DNA of 64,000 bases from Profundibacterium mesophilum KAUST100406-0324 (lineage in GTDB: Bacteria; Pseudomonadota; Alphaproteobacteria; Rhodobacterales; Rhodobacteraceae). A model generated the notes under the pieces. The model saw nothing but the letters and a program-made list of their open reading frames with translations, did not search any database and was not told the origin of the DNA. The first letter of the stretch is position 1. Each line of letters opens with the position of its first letter. The stretch spans positions 62,001 to 126,000 of the forward strand of contig NZ_APKE01000035.1 in NCBI RefSeq assembly GCF_009835145.1, written 5' to 3'. This document shows positions 28,228 through 38,103 of this stretch, in pieces. The position numbers and the translations under genes were made by a program.

Positions 28228-28256
28228 CCCCGCCCCCGGAACATTCGGGGACGGGG
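28228..28256. terminator. Hairpin between the small gene and ccmG
   Basis: Arms CCCCGCCCCCG (28228-28238) and CGGGGACGGGG (28246-28256) pair over 11 positions with one central mismatch and a 7-nt loop. It separates convergent genes and may end transcription of the long sec-ccm cluster on the minus strand. Confidence 0.6.
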
Positions 28257-28269
28257 GCCGGCGCGGCGC

Positions 28270-28809
28270 TCAGCTGCCGGCGGCTTGCGCGAGGGCCGGC
28301 CTGATCTGGGCCTCGATGACACGCTGCGTGATCGGGCCCGCGAAGCGCAGCACGATCTGCCCTTCGCCATCGATGACATAGGTCTCGGGAACACCGTAGG
28401 CCCCCCATTCGAGCGCCATGCGCCCGCTGGCATCGGCGGAAACGGCGGCGAAGGGGTTGCCGAGCTCCTGCAGGAAGCCGATCGCGTTGTCAGGCTTGTC
28501 CTTGTAGTTCACCCCGTAGATCGGGATGCCCTCTTCGGCCAGGGCGATGAGGTTCGGATGCTCGACCCGGCAGGGCGCGCACCAGCTGGCCCAGATATTC
28601 ACCATCTTGACCCCCGGCTCATCGAGCAGATCGCGGGTGAACTCAGGGTAGTCCCCAAGCGGCGTCAGCTCCATCTGCGGCGCGGCCTGCCCGGTCAGGG
28701 AGGAGGGGAGCGCGTCGGGATCCTCACGCTGCATCCCGGCATAGAACAGTGCGGCAAGCCCCAGGAACAGGGCCGGCGGCGCGATCATGAGAAGCGGAAT
28801 CCTAGCCAT
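28270..28809 (-). CDS. ccmG: Thiol:disulfide interchange protein CcmG/DsbE (cytochrome c biogenesis)
   Basis: From the ATG at 28809 the product is 179 residues: an N-terminal membrane anchor (about 4-22), then a periplasmic thioredoxin domain with NIWASWCAPCRVEHP (WCxxC active site) and GVPETYVIDGEG with the cis-proline. It reduces apocytochrome c cysteines before heme attachment. Its start overlaps ccmD by 8 bp, and it is the last gene of the ccm part of the cluster. Confidence 0.94.
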   Translation of the reverse strand: MARIPLLMIAPPALFLGLAALFYAGMQREDPDALPSSLTGQAAPQMELTPLGDYPEFTRDLLDEPGVKMVNIWASWCAPCRVEHPNLIALAEEGIPIYGVNYKDKPDNAIGFLQELGNPFAAVSADASGRMALEWGAYGVPETYVIDGEGQIVLRFAGPITQRVIEAQIRPALAQAAGS

Positions 28810-28954
28810 TGCGGCGTCTCCCTTCGGCGGCGGCAAGATCGCGGCGCGCCTTGCGGCTGCGGCTCCAACTGGCGAAGACGATCGCGCCGAGCAGCGCGAA
28901 GCTCCCGGCATAGGCCGCCGTCACCTCGAACGCGTATTTGCCAAGATCGGGCAT
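28802..28954 (-). CDS. ccmD: Heme exporter protein CcmD
   Basis: A 50-residue membrane protein (starting MPDLGKYAFEVTAAYAGSFA) with one transmembrane helix and a basic cytoplasmic tail (SRSRKARRDLAAAEGRRR), the standard CcmD form. It helps release holo-CcmE from the CcmABC complex. Its start codon touches the ccmC stop codon and its end overlaps ccmG by 8 bp. Confidence 0.92.
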   Translation of the reverse strand: MPDLGKYAFEVTAAYAGSFALLGAIVFASWSRSRKARRDLAAAEGRRRNG

Positions 28955-29682
28955 CAGGCCATCCTCTCGCGAAGTTGCAGGGCGTGAAGGCGCCTGAGAC
29001 GAATCTCGGTCCGGGTCCGGACGAGGACGAGTGCCAGGAACAGCAGTACGAAGCCGGCCATGGTCACGAGCACGGGATAGAAGAAGATGTCGGCGACGTT
29101 CTTCTCCTTGTCGAGGCTCAGCGATGCGCCCTGATGTAGGCCCTGGTTCCAGAAGTTCACCGCGTAGCGGCTCAGCACCGCGAAGACCGACCCGACGAGA
29201 CAGAGGATCGAGGTCAAATCGGCGGCCGTGTCCGGATCGTCGATCGCCGTCCAGAGCGCCATGTATCCCAGGTAGAACAGGAACAGGATCAAGAAGGAAG
29301 TCAGCCGCGGATCCCATGCCCACCAGGTGCCCCACATCGGCTGACCCCAGATCGCCCCCGTCAGCAGCGCGATCAGCGTCATCGTCACCCCCACCGGGGC
29401 GGCCGCCTTGGCGACGAGAGCGCTGACATGATGCCGACGGATCAGCCAGATCAGCGAGCCGAGCAGCATTGCGCCCCAGGCGTTGATCGCCATCATCGCG
29501 GCGGGGACATGAAGATAGAAGATCTTGACCGTCGACCCCTGACGGTAGTCGTCCGGCGTAAAGAAGAAGCCCCAGACAAGGCCGATCACGAGCAGGAGCA
29601 GCGACAGGCCGGACAGGGCCGGCACCAGCGGCGCGGTGACCTTCATGAACTTGGCGGGATTGGCGAAAGACCACAGGGACAT
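28954..29682 (-). CDS. ccmC: Heme ABC transporter permease CcmC
   Basis: From the ATG at 29682 the product is 242 residues with six transmembrane helices. The tryptophan-rich heme-handling motif WGQPMWGTWWAWDPRLTS (about 113-130) is diagnostic, flanked by conserved periplasmic histidines (YLHVPAA; SLSLD region). It loads heme onto CcmE in the inner membrane. Upstream in-frame sequence lacks family similarity. It is separated from ccmB by 92 bp, the largest gap inside the ccm set. Confidence 0.94.
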   Translation of the reverse strand: MSLWSFANPAKFMKVTAPLVPALSGLSLLLLVIGLVWGFFFTPDDYRQGSTVKIFYLHVPAAMMAINAWGAMLLGSLIWLIRRHHVSALVAKAAAPVGVTMTLIALLTGAIWGQPMWGTWWAWDPRLTSFLILFLFYLGYMALWTAIDDPDTAADLTSILCLVGSVFAVLSRYAVNFWNQGLHQGASLSLDKEKNVADIFFYPVLVTMAGFVLLFLALVLVRTRTEIRLRRLHALQLRERMA

Positions 29683-29774
29683 GGGAACAGGCTCTAGCTT
29701 TCGATGGGGGCTGCGCGCAAGATGGTGGCACGCAACTGTGAAGGCGCCAAGGGGCGCGGTGTGGCGTATGAGGC

Positions 29775-30431
29775 TCAGCGCATGTTGATCCGCAGGGCCG
29801 CGGCCGCCGCGAGGGGCGCCAGCGCGAGGCAACCGGCGGTGATCGCGCCGAGCAGCAGCAGCGCGGCCCCCGCCGCCAGTCCTTCGGCGCCACGCCGCGC
29901 GACCTCGGCGCCGAAGATGAGCGTCGGAATATAAAGAGGCAGCACCAGTAACGAAAGCAGCAGGCCGCCGCGTTTGAGTCCCACGGTGAGCGCGGCGCCG
30001 AAGGTCCCGATCAGGCTGAGCGCGGGGGTGCCGATCAGCAGCGACACGAAGATCGGCCAGTATCCGGCGGCGGGCAGGTTCAGAAGGATGCCGAGCGCCG
30101 GCGCCGCGAGCGTCAGTGGAAGACCCGTGGTCAGCCAGTGCGCGAGCGCCTTTGCCGCGGCGACCCCTTCGAGGGGCACGGGCGCGGTCGCCAGAAGCTC
30201 CAGCGTGCCATCCTCGCGGTCGAGGGCGAAGAGCCGGTCGAGCGACAGCAGGCAGGACAGCAGCGCGCCCATCCACAGGATGCCGGGCGCCACGAGGGCG
30301 AGCCGTCCGCTTTCGGGGCCGATCCCGAAGGGAACCAGAACCGTGACGATGAGGAAGAAGGCCAGCGCGAGACCGAAGCCGCCGCCCGACCGGAAGGCAA
30401 GCGCGAGATCGCGCAGCACCAGAGCGCTCAT
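29775..30431 (-). CDS. ccmB: Heme exporter protein CcmB
   Basis: The 218-residue product has six hydrophobic helices. The motifs [40 protein letters not shown] and LALHW-like [13 protein letters not shown] are those of CcmB, the membrane partner of the CcmA ATPase. It overlaps ccmA by 4 bp. The complex drives release of CcmE with bound heme. Confidence 0.94.
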   Translation of the reverse strand: MSALVLRDLALAFRSGGGFGLALAFFLIVTVLVPFGIGPESGRLALVAPGILWMGALLSCLLSLDRLFALDREDGTLELLATAPVPLEGVAAAKALAHWLTTGLPLTLAAPALGILLNLPAAGYWPIFVSLLIGTPALSLIGTFGAALTVGLKRGGLLLSLLVLPLYIPTLIFGAEVARRGAEGLAAGAALLLLGAITAGCLALAPLAAAAALRINMR

Positions 30432-31090
30432 GCGAAGGCCTCGCCATCGGCATCATCGTCGAATTGTGACACCGGGATCGCTGCGCGGCCGTGCCTTTCA
30501 CTTGCGCGGAACGGCGTCAGATCAAGGGTTTCCGCTTCGAAGTCAAAGTCGATATGGGTTGCGATCAGTGCCGAGCCACCTTGCGCGAGATGCGCCCGGA
30601 CCGCCTGCCCGAACAGCGCCACGCTGGGCCGGTCGAGCGAAACCGTCGGCTCGTCCAGCGCCCAGATCGGCCGGCCCGTGACAAGCAGGCGCGCCAGTCC
30701 CAGGCGGCGCCGCTGTCCAGCCGACAGATGCTGCGCCGCCCGGTCGCGCAGGGGGCGCAGGTCGAAGGCATCGATCGCCTCGGCGGCCCGTCCGGTCCGT
30801 CCGTAGATACCGGCCCAGAAGGCGAGGTTCTCGGCGACGGTCATGGTCGGCTTCAACCCGTCGGCATGGCTTGCATAGGCGATGGCGTCGGCGGGCATCA
30901 CGATGCGTCCCGCGAGAGGCGCCTGCAATCCGGCGACGGTGCGCAGGAGCGTGGTCTTGCCGATGCCGTTCGGGCCGCGCAGGATCAGTGCCCGGCCGGG
31001 GAGCAACCGGAACCCCACCCCCGAGATCACCGCGCGCCCGCCGCGCGCGATGGCGAGATCGGCAACCTCGAGGATGGCGGAGGCGCTCAC
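30428..31090 (-). CDS. ccmA: Cytochrome c biogenesis ATP-binding protein CcmA
   Basis: The 220-residue ABC ATPase has Walker [10 protein letters not shown] (about 37-45), the signature [16 protein letters not shown] and Walker B WALDEPT. It is the energy-providing subunit of the CcmABCD heme-handling complex on the cytoplasmic face. Its C-terminal tail (after about residue 190) is acidic and longer than in E. coli. It overlaps both neighbours by 4 bp. Confidence 0.94.
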   Translation of the reverse strand: MSASAILEVADLAIARGGRAVISGVGFRLLPGRALILRGPNGIGKTTLLRTVAGLQAPLAGRIVMPADAIAYASHADGLKPTMTVAENLAFWAGIYGRTGRAAEAIDAFDLRPLRDRAAQHLSAGQRRRLGLARLLVTGRPIWALDEPTVSLDRPSVALFGQAVRAHLAQGGSALIATHIDFDFEAETLDLTPFRASERHGRAAIPVSQFDDDADGEAFA

Positions 31091-31452
31091 GCGGGGCGCG
31101 GCAGGGCACGCAGAGCGGCACCGACGCGGCGCCCCTCGCTCAGCAGCACGTTGTAGGTGCGGCAGGCCGCCGGCGAGGACATCGCCTCGATCCCGAGCCC
31201 CGCCTCCTCGAGCTTCGCGCGCAGGCTGGCCGGCAGGTGGGCGATCTCCGCTCCCGTCCCCATGAAGAGCACGTCGATCTTGCCGCGCGCGGCAAGGAGC
31301 GGCGCGGCATCATCGTATCCGCCCCAGTCCTGAACACCGCCCGGCAGGATCAGGCAATCGCCGTGGATCAGCTGCCCGCCGACGCGAAAGAAGCCCGGCC
31401 CGTATCCCTCGACCGGCAATCCATTCTCGAAATTCACTTCGTTGAGGCGCAT
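31087..31452 (-). CDS. Mth938-like domain protein (DUF498)
   Basis: From the ATG at 31452 the product is 121 residues, opening [26 protein letters not shown] in pieces, followed by [14 protein letters not shown] and [24 protein letters not shown]. These match the Mth938/NDUFAF3-like fold. The mitochondrial relative NDUFAF3 assists complex I assembly; the bacterial role is not known. It lies between secF and ccmA, an arrangement I associate with Rhodobacteraceae, and overlaps ccmA by 4 bp. Confidence 0.87.
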   Translation of the reverse strand: MRLNEVNFENGLPVEGYGPGFFRVGGQLIHGDCLILPGGVQDWGGYDDAAPLLAARGKIDVLFMGTGAEIAHLPASLRAKLEEAGLGIEAMSSPAACRTYNVLLSEGRRVGAALRALPRPA

Positions 31453-31579
31453 CGCGCTTCCCTTCGGGTCAGATATGGCCGGCCCAGAATGGCAGAACCC
31501 GAGCCGCTGGTACAGGCGCGGCCCGGCGGGAACTGCCCATCCGGCTCTGCCCTCGCCGGGCCGTGCCAGTGGCCCGTGT

Positions 31580-32548
31580 TCAGGCGTCGATATCGGCGAA
31601 CTGGTTGCCCGTCGTGTCGTTTCCCTTGCTCCAGTCGCGCTTGACTCCGAGGAAGAGCACGACATTCTTGGCCACGAAGACCGAGGAATAGGTGCCGACG
31701 ACGACGCCCCAGGTGATCGCGAAGACGAAGCCGCGGATCACGTCTCCGCCCAGTATGAGCAACGCGATCAGCGCCAGAAGCGTCGTGCCACTGGTCATCA
31801 AGGTGCGGCTCAGCGTTTCGTTCACGCTCAGGTTCATGACATCGCGCAGCGGGGTCTTCTTGTACTTGATCAGGTTCTCGCGCAGCCGGTCGAAGATCAC
31901 GACCGTGTCGTTGATCGAGTAGCCGATGATGGTCAGGATCGCCGCGATCGTGGCGAGATCGAACCGGATCTGCAGCGCCGAGAACACCCCGATCGTGAGG
32001 ATCACGTCGTGAAAGAGCGCGGCCACCGCGCCCACGGAGAACTGCCACTCGAACCTGAGCCAGATATAGAAGAGGATCGCCGCGAGAGCCGCCGCGACCG
32101 CGATCATGGCCGTGCGAATGAGCTCGCCGGAAACCTTCGGTCCGACGCTCTCGACCGAGGGGAAGGTGATCGTGGGATCGACCTGCTGCAGGGCGGCCTC
32201 GACCTCGGCGATGGTGTCGCCGGTCACGCTTTCCTGCCCATCCTGCGCCTGGATGCGGATCATCGCGACATTCTCATCGGCGGCGAAGCCCGGATCGAAG
32301 ACCTCGGAAATCACCACGTCGCCCAGATCGAGCGGCGCGATCGCATCGCGATAGGCGCCGATCTCGACGGCGCCGGTGCTTTGCGTCCGGATCGTCGTGC
32401 CGCCCCGGAAGTCGATGCCGAAGTTCAGGCCGACGAGCGCCCAGACCGCGAGCGAGAGCAGCATCGCCACGATGGAGGCGCCGAAGGTCAGCTTGGCGTA
32501 TTTGAAGAAATCGAAGTTCGTCTGGGCGGGAACGAGTTTCAGGCGCAT
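31580..32548 (-). CDS. secF: Protein translocase subunit SecF
   Basis: The 322-residue product has an N-terminal helix, a periplasmic domain starting GLNFGIDFRGGTTIRTQS, and five C-terminal helices with RFEWQFSVGAVAALFHDVILTIG in pieces and the YSINDTVVIFDRLREN motif. With SecD and YajC it uses the proton-motive force to pull proteins across the inner membrane. Only one base separates it from secD. Confidence 0.96.
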   Translation of the reverse strand: MRLKLVPAQTNFDFFKYAKLTFGASIVAMLLSLAVWALVGLNFGIDFRGGTTIRTQSTGAVEIGAYRDAIAPLDLGDVVISEVFDPGFAADENVAMIRIQAQDGQESVTGDTIAEVEAALQQVDPTITFPSVESVGPKVSGELIRTAMIAVAAALAAILFYIWLRFEWQFSVGAVAALFHDVILTIGVFSALQIRFDLATIAAILTIIGYSINDTVVIFDRLRENLIKYKKTPLRDVMNLSVNETLSRTLMTSGTTLLALIALLILGGDVIRGFVFAITWGVVVGTYSSVFVAKNVVLFLGVKRDWSKGNDTTGNQFADIDA

Positions 32549-32549
32549 C

Positions 32550-34211
32550 TCAGACCTCGATCGTTTTGGGGCGGCGGCGTTCGAACCATGTGACGATGAT
32601 CAGCCGCGTGACGTAGATTGCCGTGAAGACCGAGGTCAGGATGCCGATCCCGAGCGTGACCGAGAAGCCGCGCACCGGGCCCGATCCGAGCACGAAGAGG
32701 ATGACCGCGATGATGAAGGTCGTGATGTTGGCGTCGATGATCGCGCTGAGCGCCTTCTCGTAGCCCAGCTCGATGGCCCGTGCCGGACCGCGCGCGGTCT
32801 TGAGCTCCTCGCGGATGCGCTCGAAGATCAGCACGTTGGCATCCACCGCCATGCCGATCGTGAGCACGATGCCGGCGATGCCCGGAAGGGTCAGCGTGGC
32901 GCCGATCACGCTCAACAGCCCGAAGAGCAGGAAGACGTTCAGGATCAGCGCGATGTTGGCAAAGATACCGAAAAGACCGTAGCTCAGCGCCATGAAGACC
33001 AGGACCCCGGTGAAAGCGATGATCGTGGCGATGCGGCCCGCATCGATGCTGTCCTGTCCCAGTTCGGGACCGATGGTGCGCTCTTCGAGAAAGACCAGCT
33101 CCGCCGGCAGGGCACCGGCGCGCAGCAGGATCGCGAGCTGCGTCGATTCCTCGACCGTGAAATTGCCGGTGATGATGCCCGATCCACCCGGGATATGGCT
33201 TTGAATCACGGGGGCGGAGATCACCTCGTCATCGAGAACGATGGCGAAGGGCGCGCCGATATTCTCGGCGGTGTAGTCGCCGAACTTGCGAGCGCCCGAG
33301 GGATTGAAACGGAAGTTCACCGCCGGGCGGCCGTTCTGGTCAAAGGCTGGCTGCGCGTCGGTGAGCTCCTCGCCGGTCACGACGGGGGTGCGGGAGATGA
33401 CGTAGAAGACGCCCTCCTCCTCCATCGCCGGCAGGACCGCGTTGCCCGCGCCGGCGGCCTGATCGGCATCCGCGCTGCGCCCGATGACGGGGTTGAAGGT
33501 CAGCTGCGCGGTGGTGCCGATGAGCGCCTTCAGCTCGGCGGCGCTGCCGATGCCGGGCACCTGGATGAGGATCCGGTCGGTGCCCTGCCTCTGGATCGTC
33601 GGCTCGCGCGTGCCGACCTCGTCGACGCGGCGGCGGATGATCTCGAGGCTCTGGCGGATGGTGCGATCGTCGGTGGAGGCCTGTTCGGCCTCCGAGAGCT
33701 GCACCGTGATCTCGGCGCCGCTCCCGGCAACCTCGATGTCCGAGGCGCCCGCCCCGGTCAGGCTGGTGACCGGGCGTGCCAGTTCGCGGATCAGCTCCAG
33801 CGCGCGGGGCATTCCCTCCGGGTTCGACAGCCTCAGACGCAAGGTGCCGTCATCGGTATCGACACGCCGGAAGGTGCCGACATCGCCGCGCGCATCGCGC
33901 AGCACGTTGCGCACCTCGGGCCAAAGCCCGTCCATCCGGTCGGCATAGACCTCCTCGACCTTCACCTCGGCCAGAAGATGGGCCCCGCCACGCAGGTCGA
34001 GCCCGAGATTGACGAGGCTCGAGGGCAGGAAGTCCGGCCATTGCGACGCCGCCTCGAGGCGCTCGGGCGTCGCGCCGAGCTTCTCGATCTCGACGAGAGC
34101 GTCATTGTGTTGCTCGACGCGCGAGTAGAAGGCGTTGGGCATCGCCAGCACCAATCCGAGGGCGATCAGCCCCCAGATCACCACCCGCTTGAACAGTGGG
34201 AATTGCAGCAT
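32550..34211 (-). CDS. secD: Protein translocase subunit SecD
   Basis: The 553-residue product has the N-terminal helix, the large periplasmic region with LGLDLRGGAHLLAEV and RVDEVGTREPTIQRQG, and a six-helix membrane part with MAVDANVLIFERIREEL. It acts with SecF in Sec export. It lies 36 bp downstream of yajC and is followed directly by secF. Confidence 0.96.
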   Translation of the reverse strand: MLQFPLFKRVVIWGLIALGLVLAMPNAFYSRVEQHNDALVEIEKLGATPERLEAASQWPDFLPSSLVNLGLDLRGGAHLLAEVKVEEVYADRMDGLWPEVRNVLRDARGDVGTFRRVDTDDGTLRLRLSNPEGMPRALELIRELARPVTSLTGAGASDIEVAGSGAEITVQLSEAEQASTDDRTIRQSLEIIRRRVDEVGTREPTIQRQGTDRILIQVPGIGSAAELKALIGTTAQLTFNPVIGRSADADQAAGAGNAVLPAMEEEGVFYVISRTPVVTGEELTDAQPAFDQNGRPAVNFRFNPSGARKFGDYTAENIGAPFAIVLDDEVISAPVIQSHIPGGSGIITGNFTVEESTQLAILLRAGALPAELVFLEERTIGPELGQDSIDAGRIATIIAFTGVLVFMALSYGLFGIFANIALILNVFLLFGLLSVIGATLTLPGIAGIVLTIGMAVDANVLIFERIREELKTARGPARAIELGYEKALSAIIDANITTFIIAVILFVLGSGPVRGFSVTLGIGILTSVFTAIYVTRLIIVTWFERRRPKTIEV

Positions 34212-34247
34212 GATCGCTCCAGCGCCTCAGACAGGTTTCACCGCGGC

Positions 34248-34574
34248 TCAGCCGGCGGCGGTGGGTTCGGTCTTGTTGAGAACCTGCGCGATGGTCCCGC
34301 GCAGCACGCGGACCTTGACGCCCTCGGCCAGCTCGACCTCGACCTCGCCGTCTTCCTTGACCTTGGACACCTTGCCGATCAGCCCGCCGGCGGTGACCAC
34401 CTGGTCGCCGCGACGCAGCGCCTCGATCATCTTCTGATGCTGCTTGGCCTTCTTCTGCTGAGGGCGGATCAGGAGGAAATACATGATCGCGAAGATCAGG
34501 ATCAGCGGGATGAAGCTAGCGAAAGCGCCGCCGGCGCCCCCGGCCGCTTGCGCATAGGCAGGCGTGGCAAACAT
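34248..34574 (-). CDS. yajC: Preprotein translocase subunit YajC
   Basis: The 108-residue protein has a single helix (about 15-40, ending YFLLIRPQQKKAKQHQKM) and the C-terminal strand region GDQVVTAGGLIGKVSKV. YajC associates with SecDF. It is the first gene of the minus-strand sec-ccm cluster, with a candidate promoter 60-86 bp upstream. Confidence 0.95.
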   Translation of the reverse strand: MFATPAYAQAAGGAGGAFASFIPLILIFAIMYFLLIRPQQKKAKQHQKMIEALRRGDQVVTAGGLIGKVSKVKEDGEVEVELAEGVKVRVLRGTIAQVLNKTEPTAAG

Positions 34575-34633
34575 GGAGTGATGTCCTTCGGTTCTGGAGG
34601 GCGCACCGCGCCCCCGGCCAGTTCGGCGCAGAC

Positions 34634-34660
34634 CCTATATCCGGGTCGGCGCATTGGCAA
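34634..34660 (-). promoter_or_regulatory. Candidate promoter of the yajC-secDF-ccm cluster
   Basis: On the minus strand TTGCCA (34660-34655) and TATAGG (34639-34634) are separated by 15 bp, slightly shorter than the usual 16-18. They lie 60 bp and more before the yajC start codon. Confidence 0.4.
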
Positions 34661-34762
34661 GCGAGCGGGCGGAGACCGCTCCGGTGGTCTATATTGACCT
34701 GACGTAAAACGGCCTCCAGTCTTTTCGCGGTCGGCATTGACTGACGAAGGGGAGGAAAACTG

Positions 34763-36016
34763 ATGAAACGATATCTTGCGGGCGCAGCAGCCATCGCCGT
34801 CGCCGCCGGCGGTGCTTATGCGCAGAACGCGGAGGTTCCCGACAATCTCGAGAAATTGTCGAATTTCCAGTCGACGGGCACAACCGAGTTCACGACCATC
34901 GAGCAGGGCGGAGATTTCGCCGAAGGGATCAAGAAGACCCTCGAGAAGATCACCCTGCCCGACGGGTTCAAGATCGAGCTTTATGCCATCGTGCCCGATG
35001 CGCGCCACATGGCCGTCGGCCCGCAGGGCATCGTGACCTTCGTGGGTACCCGCAAGGACAAGGTCTGGGCCGTCACGGACCGCAACAAGGACCGTGTCGC
35101 GGACGAGGTGAAGGATTTTGCCCCCTCGCTGCAATTCACCATCCCCAACGGGCCCTGCTTTGGGGATGACGGCTTTCTCTACATCGCCGAGCAGAACCGC
35201 GTGCTGCTGTTCCCGGCGGCGGAGTTCTTCTACGAATCGCCCGATGTGGCCGCCTTCAACCTCGTGGCGCAAGGCGAGCTGATCCCGCCCGACGAGGAAT
35301 CGTTCAACCATACCGCGCGCGTCTGCAAGATAGGGCCCGACGGAATGATCTATATCTCGCTGGGCCAGCCCTTCAACGTGCCGGCCCCCGAGAAGATGGA
35401 GAAATACAACAAGCACGGGATCGGCGGCATGATCCGCATGAACACCGATGGCACGGGGCGCGAGGTCTATACCCGCGGCATCCGCAATTCGGTCGGGCAT
35501 GACTTCCATCCCGAAACGGGCGAGCTGTGGTTCACCGACAACCAGGTGGACGGGATGGGCGATGACATCCCGCCCGGCGAGATCAACCGCCAGACCGCCG
35601 CCGGCCAGAACTTCGGCTTTCCGTGGTATGGCGGCGGCAGCACCCGCACCAACGAGTACAAGGACGAGGAGGTGCCCGCCGACGTGGTGATGCCGGCCTC
35701 CGAAACGGTGGCGCATGCCGCCGATCTGGGGATGGAATTCTACGACGGCGGCATGTTCCCGCCCAAGTACAAGAATGCCATCTTCTCCGCGCAGCACGGC
35801 TCCTGGAACCGCACCACGCCGGTGGGCGCGCGGGTGATGGTCACCTTCATCGACGATGAGGGCAACGCCGCGACCGAACCCTTCGCGGAGGGCTGGATCG
35901 ACGAGAACGGCGAGTATCTGGGGCGCCCCGCCGCGGTGGCCGAGCTTCGCGACGGATCGCTGCTGATTTCGGACGACCTGGCCGGCGCGCTCTACCGGAT
36001 CAGCTACGAGAAATGA
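34763..36016 (+). CDS. Secreted PQQ-dependent sugar (sorbosone/glucose-type) dehydrogenase
   Basis: The 417-residue product has a signal peptide (MKRYLAGAAAIAVAAGGAYA) and a six-bladed beta-propeller of the soluble quinoprotein glucose/sorbosone dehydrogenase family. Motifs are RHMAVGPQGIVTFVGT, YIAEQNRVLLF, the HTARVCKIGPDGMIYISLG strand, GIRNSVGHDFHPETGELWFTDNQ and AQHGSWNRT. It would oxidise a sugar or alcohol in the periplasm and pass electrons to a cytochrome c; such a protein is encoded directly downstream with a 4-bp overlap. GGGGAGGAAAAC precedes the ATG. PQQ binding and substrate are inferred from the family only. Confidence 0.85.
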   Translation: MKRYLAGAAAIAVAAGGAYAQNAEVPDNLEKLSNFQSTGTTEFTTIEQGGDFAEGIKKTLEKITLPDGFKIELYAIVPDARHMAVGPQGIVTFVGTRKDKVWAVTDRNKDRVADEVKDFAPSLQFTIPNGPCFGDDGFLYIAEQNRVLLFPAAEFFYESPDVAAFNLVAQGELIPPDEESFNHTARVCKIGPDGMIYISLGQPFNVPAPEKMEKYNKHGIGGMIRMNTDGTGREVYTRGIRNSVGHDFHPETGELWFTDNQVDGMGDDIPPGEINRQTAAGQNFGFPWYGGGSTRTNEYKDEEVPADVVMPASETVAHAADLGMEFYDGGMFPPKYKNAIFSAQHGSWNRTTPVGARVMVTFIDDEGNAATEPFAEGWIDENGEYLGRPAAVAELRDGSLLISDDLAGALYRISYEK

Positions 36017-36594
36017 GCCTTCGCGCCCTCATCGTCGCCGGCGGGGTTTTCCTCGCCGGTGCCGCTTCGGCGCAGGATCTGCCGCAAGGGGATCCGGCCG
36101 AGGGCCGCAAGCTGGCGAACATGTGCCGCACCTGCCATGGCATCGACGGCTTTGCGAAAATCCCGATCGCGCCGCATATTGGCGGCGAGCCCGCTGGCTA
36201 TATCGCCGCGCAGCTCACCGCCTTTCGCAGCGGCGCGCGGATGCACGAGATGATGAGCGTCGTCGCCGCGAGCCTGAGCGACCGGCAGATTGCCGATGTG
36301 GCCGCCTGGTATGGCGCGCAGCAGGTCAGCGCATCCGTGCCCGCCGGGGCGGACCCCGCGCCCGCGCCCTGTGCCGCATGTCATGGCGAGGACGGCATCG
36401 CCGTGGTCGAGGACGCGCCCAATCTCGCGGGCGAGACCAACATCTACATAGACACGCAGCTCAAGGCCTTCCGGGGCGGCAAGCGTGAGCACGAGGTGAT
36501 GAGTCCCATCGCGGCCGAGCTGACGGATACGGAAATCCGCGCCTTTGCCGACTGGTATGGCGCGGTCGAGCTGACGATCACATCGCCCGAGTGA
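36013..36594 (+). CDS. Periplasmic diheme cytochrome c
   Basis: The 193-residue product has a signal peptide (MSLRALIVAGGVFLAGAASA) and two class I cytochrome domains with heme motifs CRTCH (38-42) and CAACH (120-124), each followed by DG(F/I)A. The repeats end with ..IADVAAWYGA and ..IRAFADWYGA, with methionine ligands in HEMMSV and HEVMSP. It belongs to the cytochrome c4/c553-like family. The 4-bp overlap with the upstream sugar dehydrogenase gene makes it the likely electron acceptor of that enzyme. Confidence 0.92.
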   Translation: MSLRALIVAGGVFLAGAASAQDLPQGDPAEGRKLANMCRTCHGIDGFAKIPIAPHIGGEPAGYIAAQLTAFRSGARMHEMMSVVAASLSDRQIADVAAWYGAQQVSASVPAGADPAPAPCAACHGEDGIAVVEDAPNLAGETNIYIDTQLKAFRGGKREHEVMSPIAAELTDTEIRAFADWYGAVELTITSPE

Positions 36595-36738
36595 TGGCCC
36601 GCCCCGCTTCGCGGCGGGCGGCGGCGCGGGGCCCGGGCCTGAGGCCCCGGCATGTGGGCAAGGCGGGGCCGGTCATTGGTTCCGCCGGGGCGGGAAATCG
36701 GTCATAACACGGCGACTCGAACCACAGGACCGCAGAAC

Positions 36739-38028
36739 ATGCACGATATCCGGATCATTCGCGATGACCCCGCCGCCTTCGACGCCGCTATGGCCCGCCG
36801 GGGCCTCGATGGGATCTCGGAGCAGGTTCTGCGGATCGACGATGCGCGCCGGGCCGCAATCCATGCCGCCGAAACCGCCAAAGCTGAACAGAACGCGGCC
36901 TCCAAGAAGGTCGGCGCGGCGAAGGCATCCGGCGACGAAGCCGAGTTCGAGCGTCTTCGCGCTCTCGTCTCGCAGAAAAAGAGCGAACTTGCATCCCTCG
37001 AGGCCGAGGCAAAACAACGCGATGGCGAGCTGACGACGCTGCTGATGACCTTGCCGAACATCCTCGACGCCGAGGTGCCTGCAGGGCGCGACGAGGCGGA
37101 CAATGTCGAGATCCGCCGTTGGGGCACGCCCGCCGAGTTCGATTTCACGCCTCGCGAGCATTACAAGCTCGAGGCGGCAGCCGGGCTCGACTTCGAAACG
37201 GCCGCGCGGCTCTCCGGCGCCCGGTTCGTCGTCATGCGCGGCGCGATGGCCCGCCTCCACCGCGCGCTCGCGCAGTTCATGATCGACATGCATGTCGACA
37301 GGCATGGTCTCGAGGAGACGAACGCGCCCGTCCTTGTGCGCGATGAGGCGATGCTGGGCACCGGGCAGTTGCCGAAATTCGCCGAAGACAGCTACGAGAC
37401 GACGAATGGCTGGTGGCTGATCCCCACATCCGAAGTCACCCTGACCAATTCCGTGCGCGAGCAGGTGCTCGAGGCCGCCGCGCTTCCACTGCGCCTTACC
37501 GCCCATTCGCTGTGTTTCCGCTCCGAGGCCGGCAGCGCGGGAAAGGACACGGCCGGGATGCTGCGCCAGCACCAGTTCGAGAAGGTCGAGATGGTCTCGA
37601 TCACCAGCGCCGCGCAGAGCACGGACGAGCACGAGCGGATGACCGGCTGCGCCGAGGCGGTCCTGCAGGCGCTCGGCCTTCCCTTCAGAACGATGCTCCT
37701 GTGCGAGGGGGATACCGGCTTCGGTGCGCGCCGCACCCACGACATCGAGGTCTGGCTTCCCGGTCAGAACACCTATCGCGAGATCTCCTCGGTCTCGAAC
37801 ATGGGCGACTTCCAGGCTCGCCGGATGCCCGCACGGATGCGTCCCGACGGCGGCGGCAAGCCCGAATTCGTCCATACGCTGAACGGATCGGGCCTTGCGG
37901 TCGGGCGCTGCCTGATCGCGGTTCTCGAGAACGGACAGCGCGCCGACGGCTCGGTGGCCCTGCCCGAGGCACTGCATCCCTGGATCGGCGGCAAGACCGA
38001 GATCACCGCCTCGGGCAAGCTCGCCTGA
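36739..38028 (+). CDS. serS: Seryl-tRNA synthetase
   Basis: From the ATG at 36739 the product is 429 residues. It has the N-terminal coiled-coil arm (about 30-105, rich in Glu, Lys and Ala) and class II motifs: the TSEVTLTN segment, [26 protein letters not shown] (read in pieces; motif 2) and [18 protein letters not shown] (motif 3). It charges tRNA-Ser. The upstream in-frame extension to 36652 has no similarity. Confidence 0.97.
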   Translation: MHDIRIIRDDPAAFDAAMARRGLDGISEQVLRIDDARRAAIHAAETAKAEQNAASKKVGAAKASGDEAEFERLRALVSQKKSELASLEAEAKQRDGELTTLLMTLPNILDAEVPAGRDEADNVEIRRWGTPAEFDFTPREHYKLEAAAGLDFETAARLSGARFVVMRGAMARLHRALAQFMIDMHVDRHGLEETNAPVLVRDEAMLGTGQLPKFAEDSYETTNGWWLIPTSEVTLTNSVREQVLEAAALPLRLTAHSLCFRSEAGSAGKDTAGMLRQHQFEKVEMVSITSAAQSTDEHERMTGCAEAVLQALGLPFRTMLLCEGDTGFGARRTHDIEVWLPGQNTYREISSVSNMGDFQARRMPARMRPDGGGKPEFVHTLNGSGLAVGRCLIAVLENGQRADGSVALPEALHPWIGGKTEITASGKLA

Positions 38029-38103
38029 GAACGCGAACGGCTCGGAACGGCGGAGGCTCCTTCGCCATTGCCGAGCCGCCACGCACCGCTATCTTGCCCA
38101 CGC

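Noticed and set aside
36710-36730. Possible tRNA T-loop (GGTTCGAGTC on the minus strand)
   Set aside because: The flanking bases do not form the T stem and no acceptor or anticodon arm is present.
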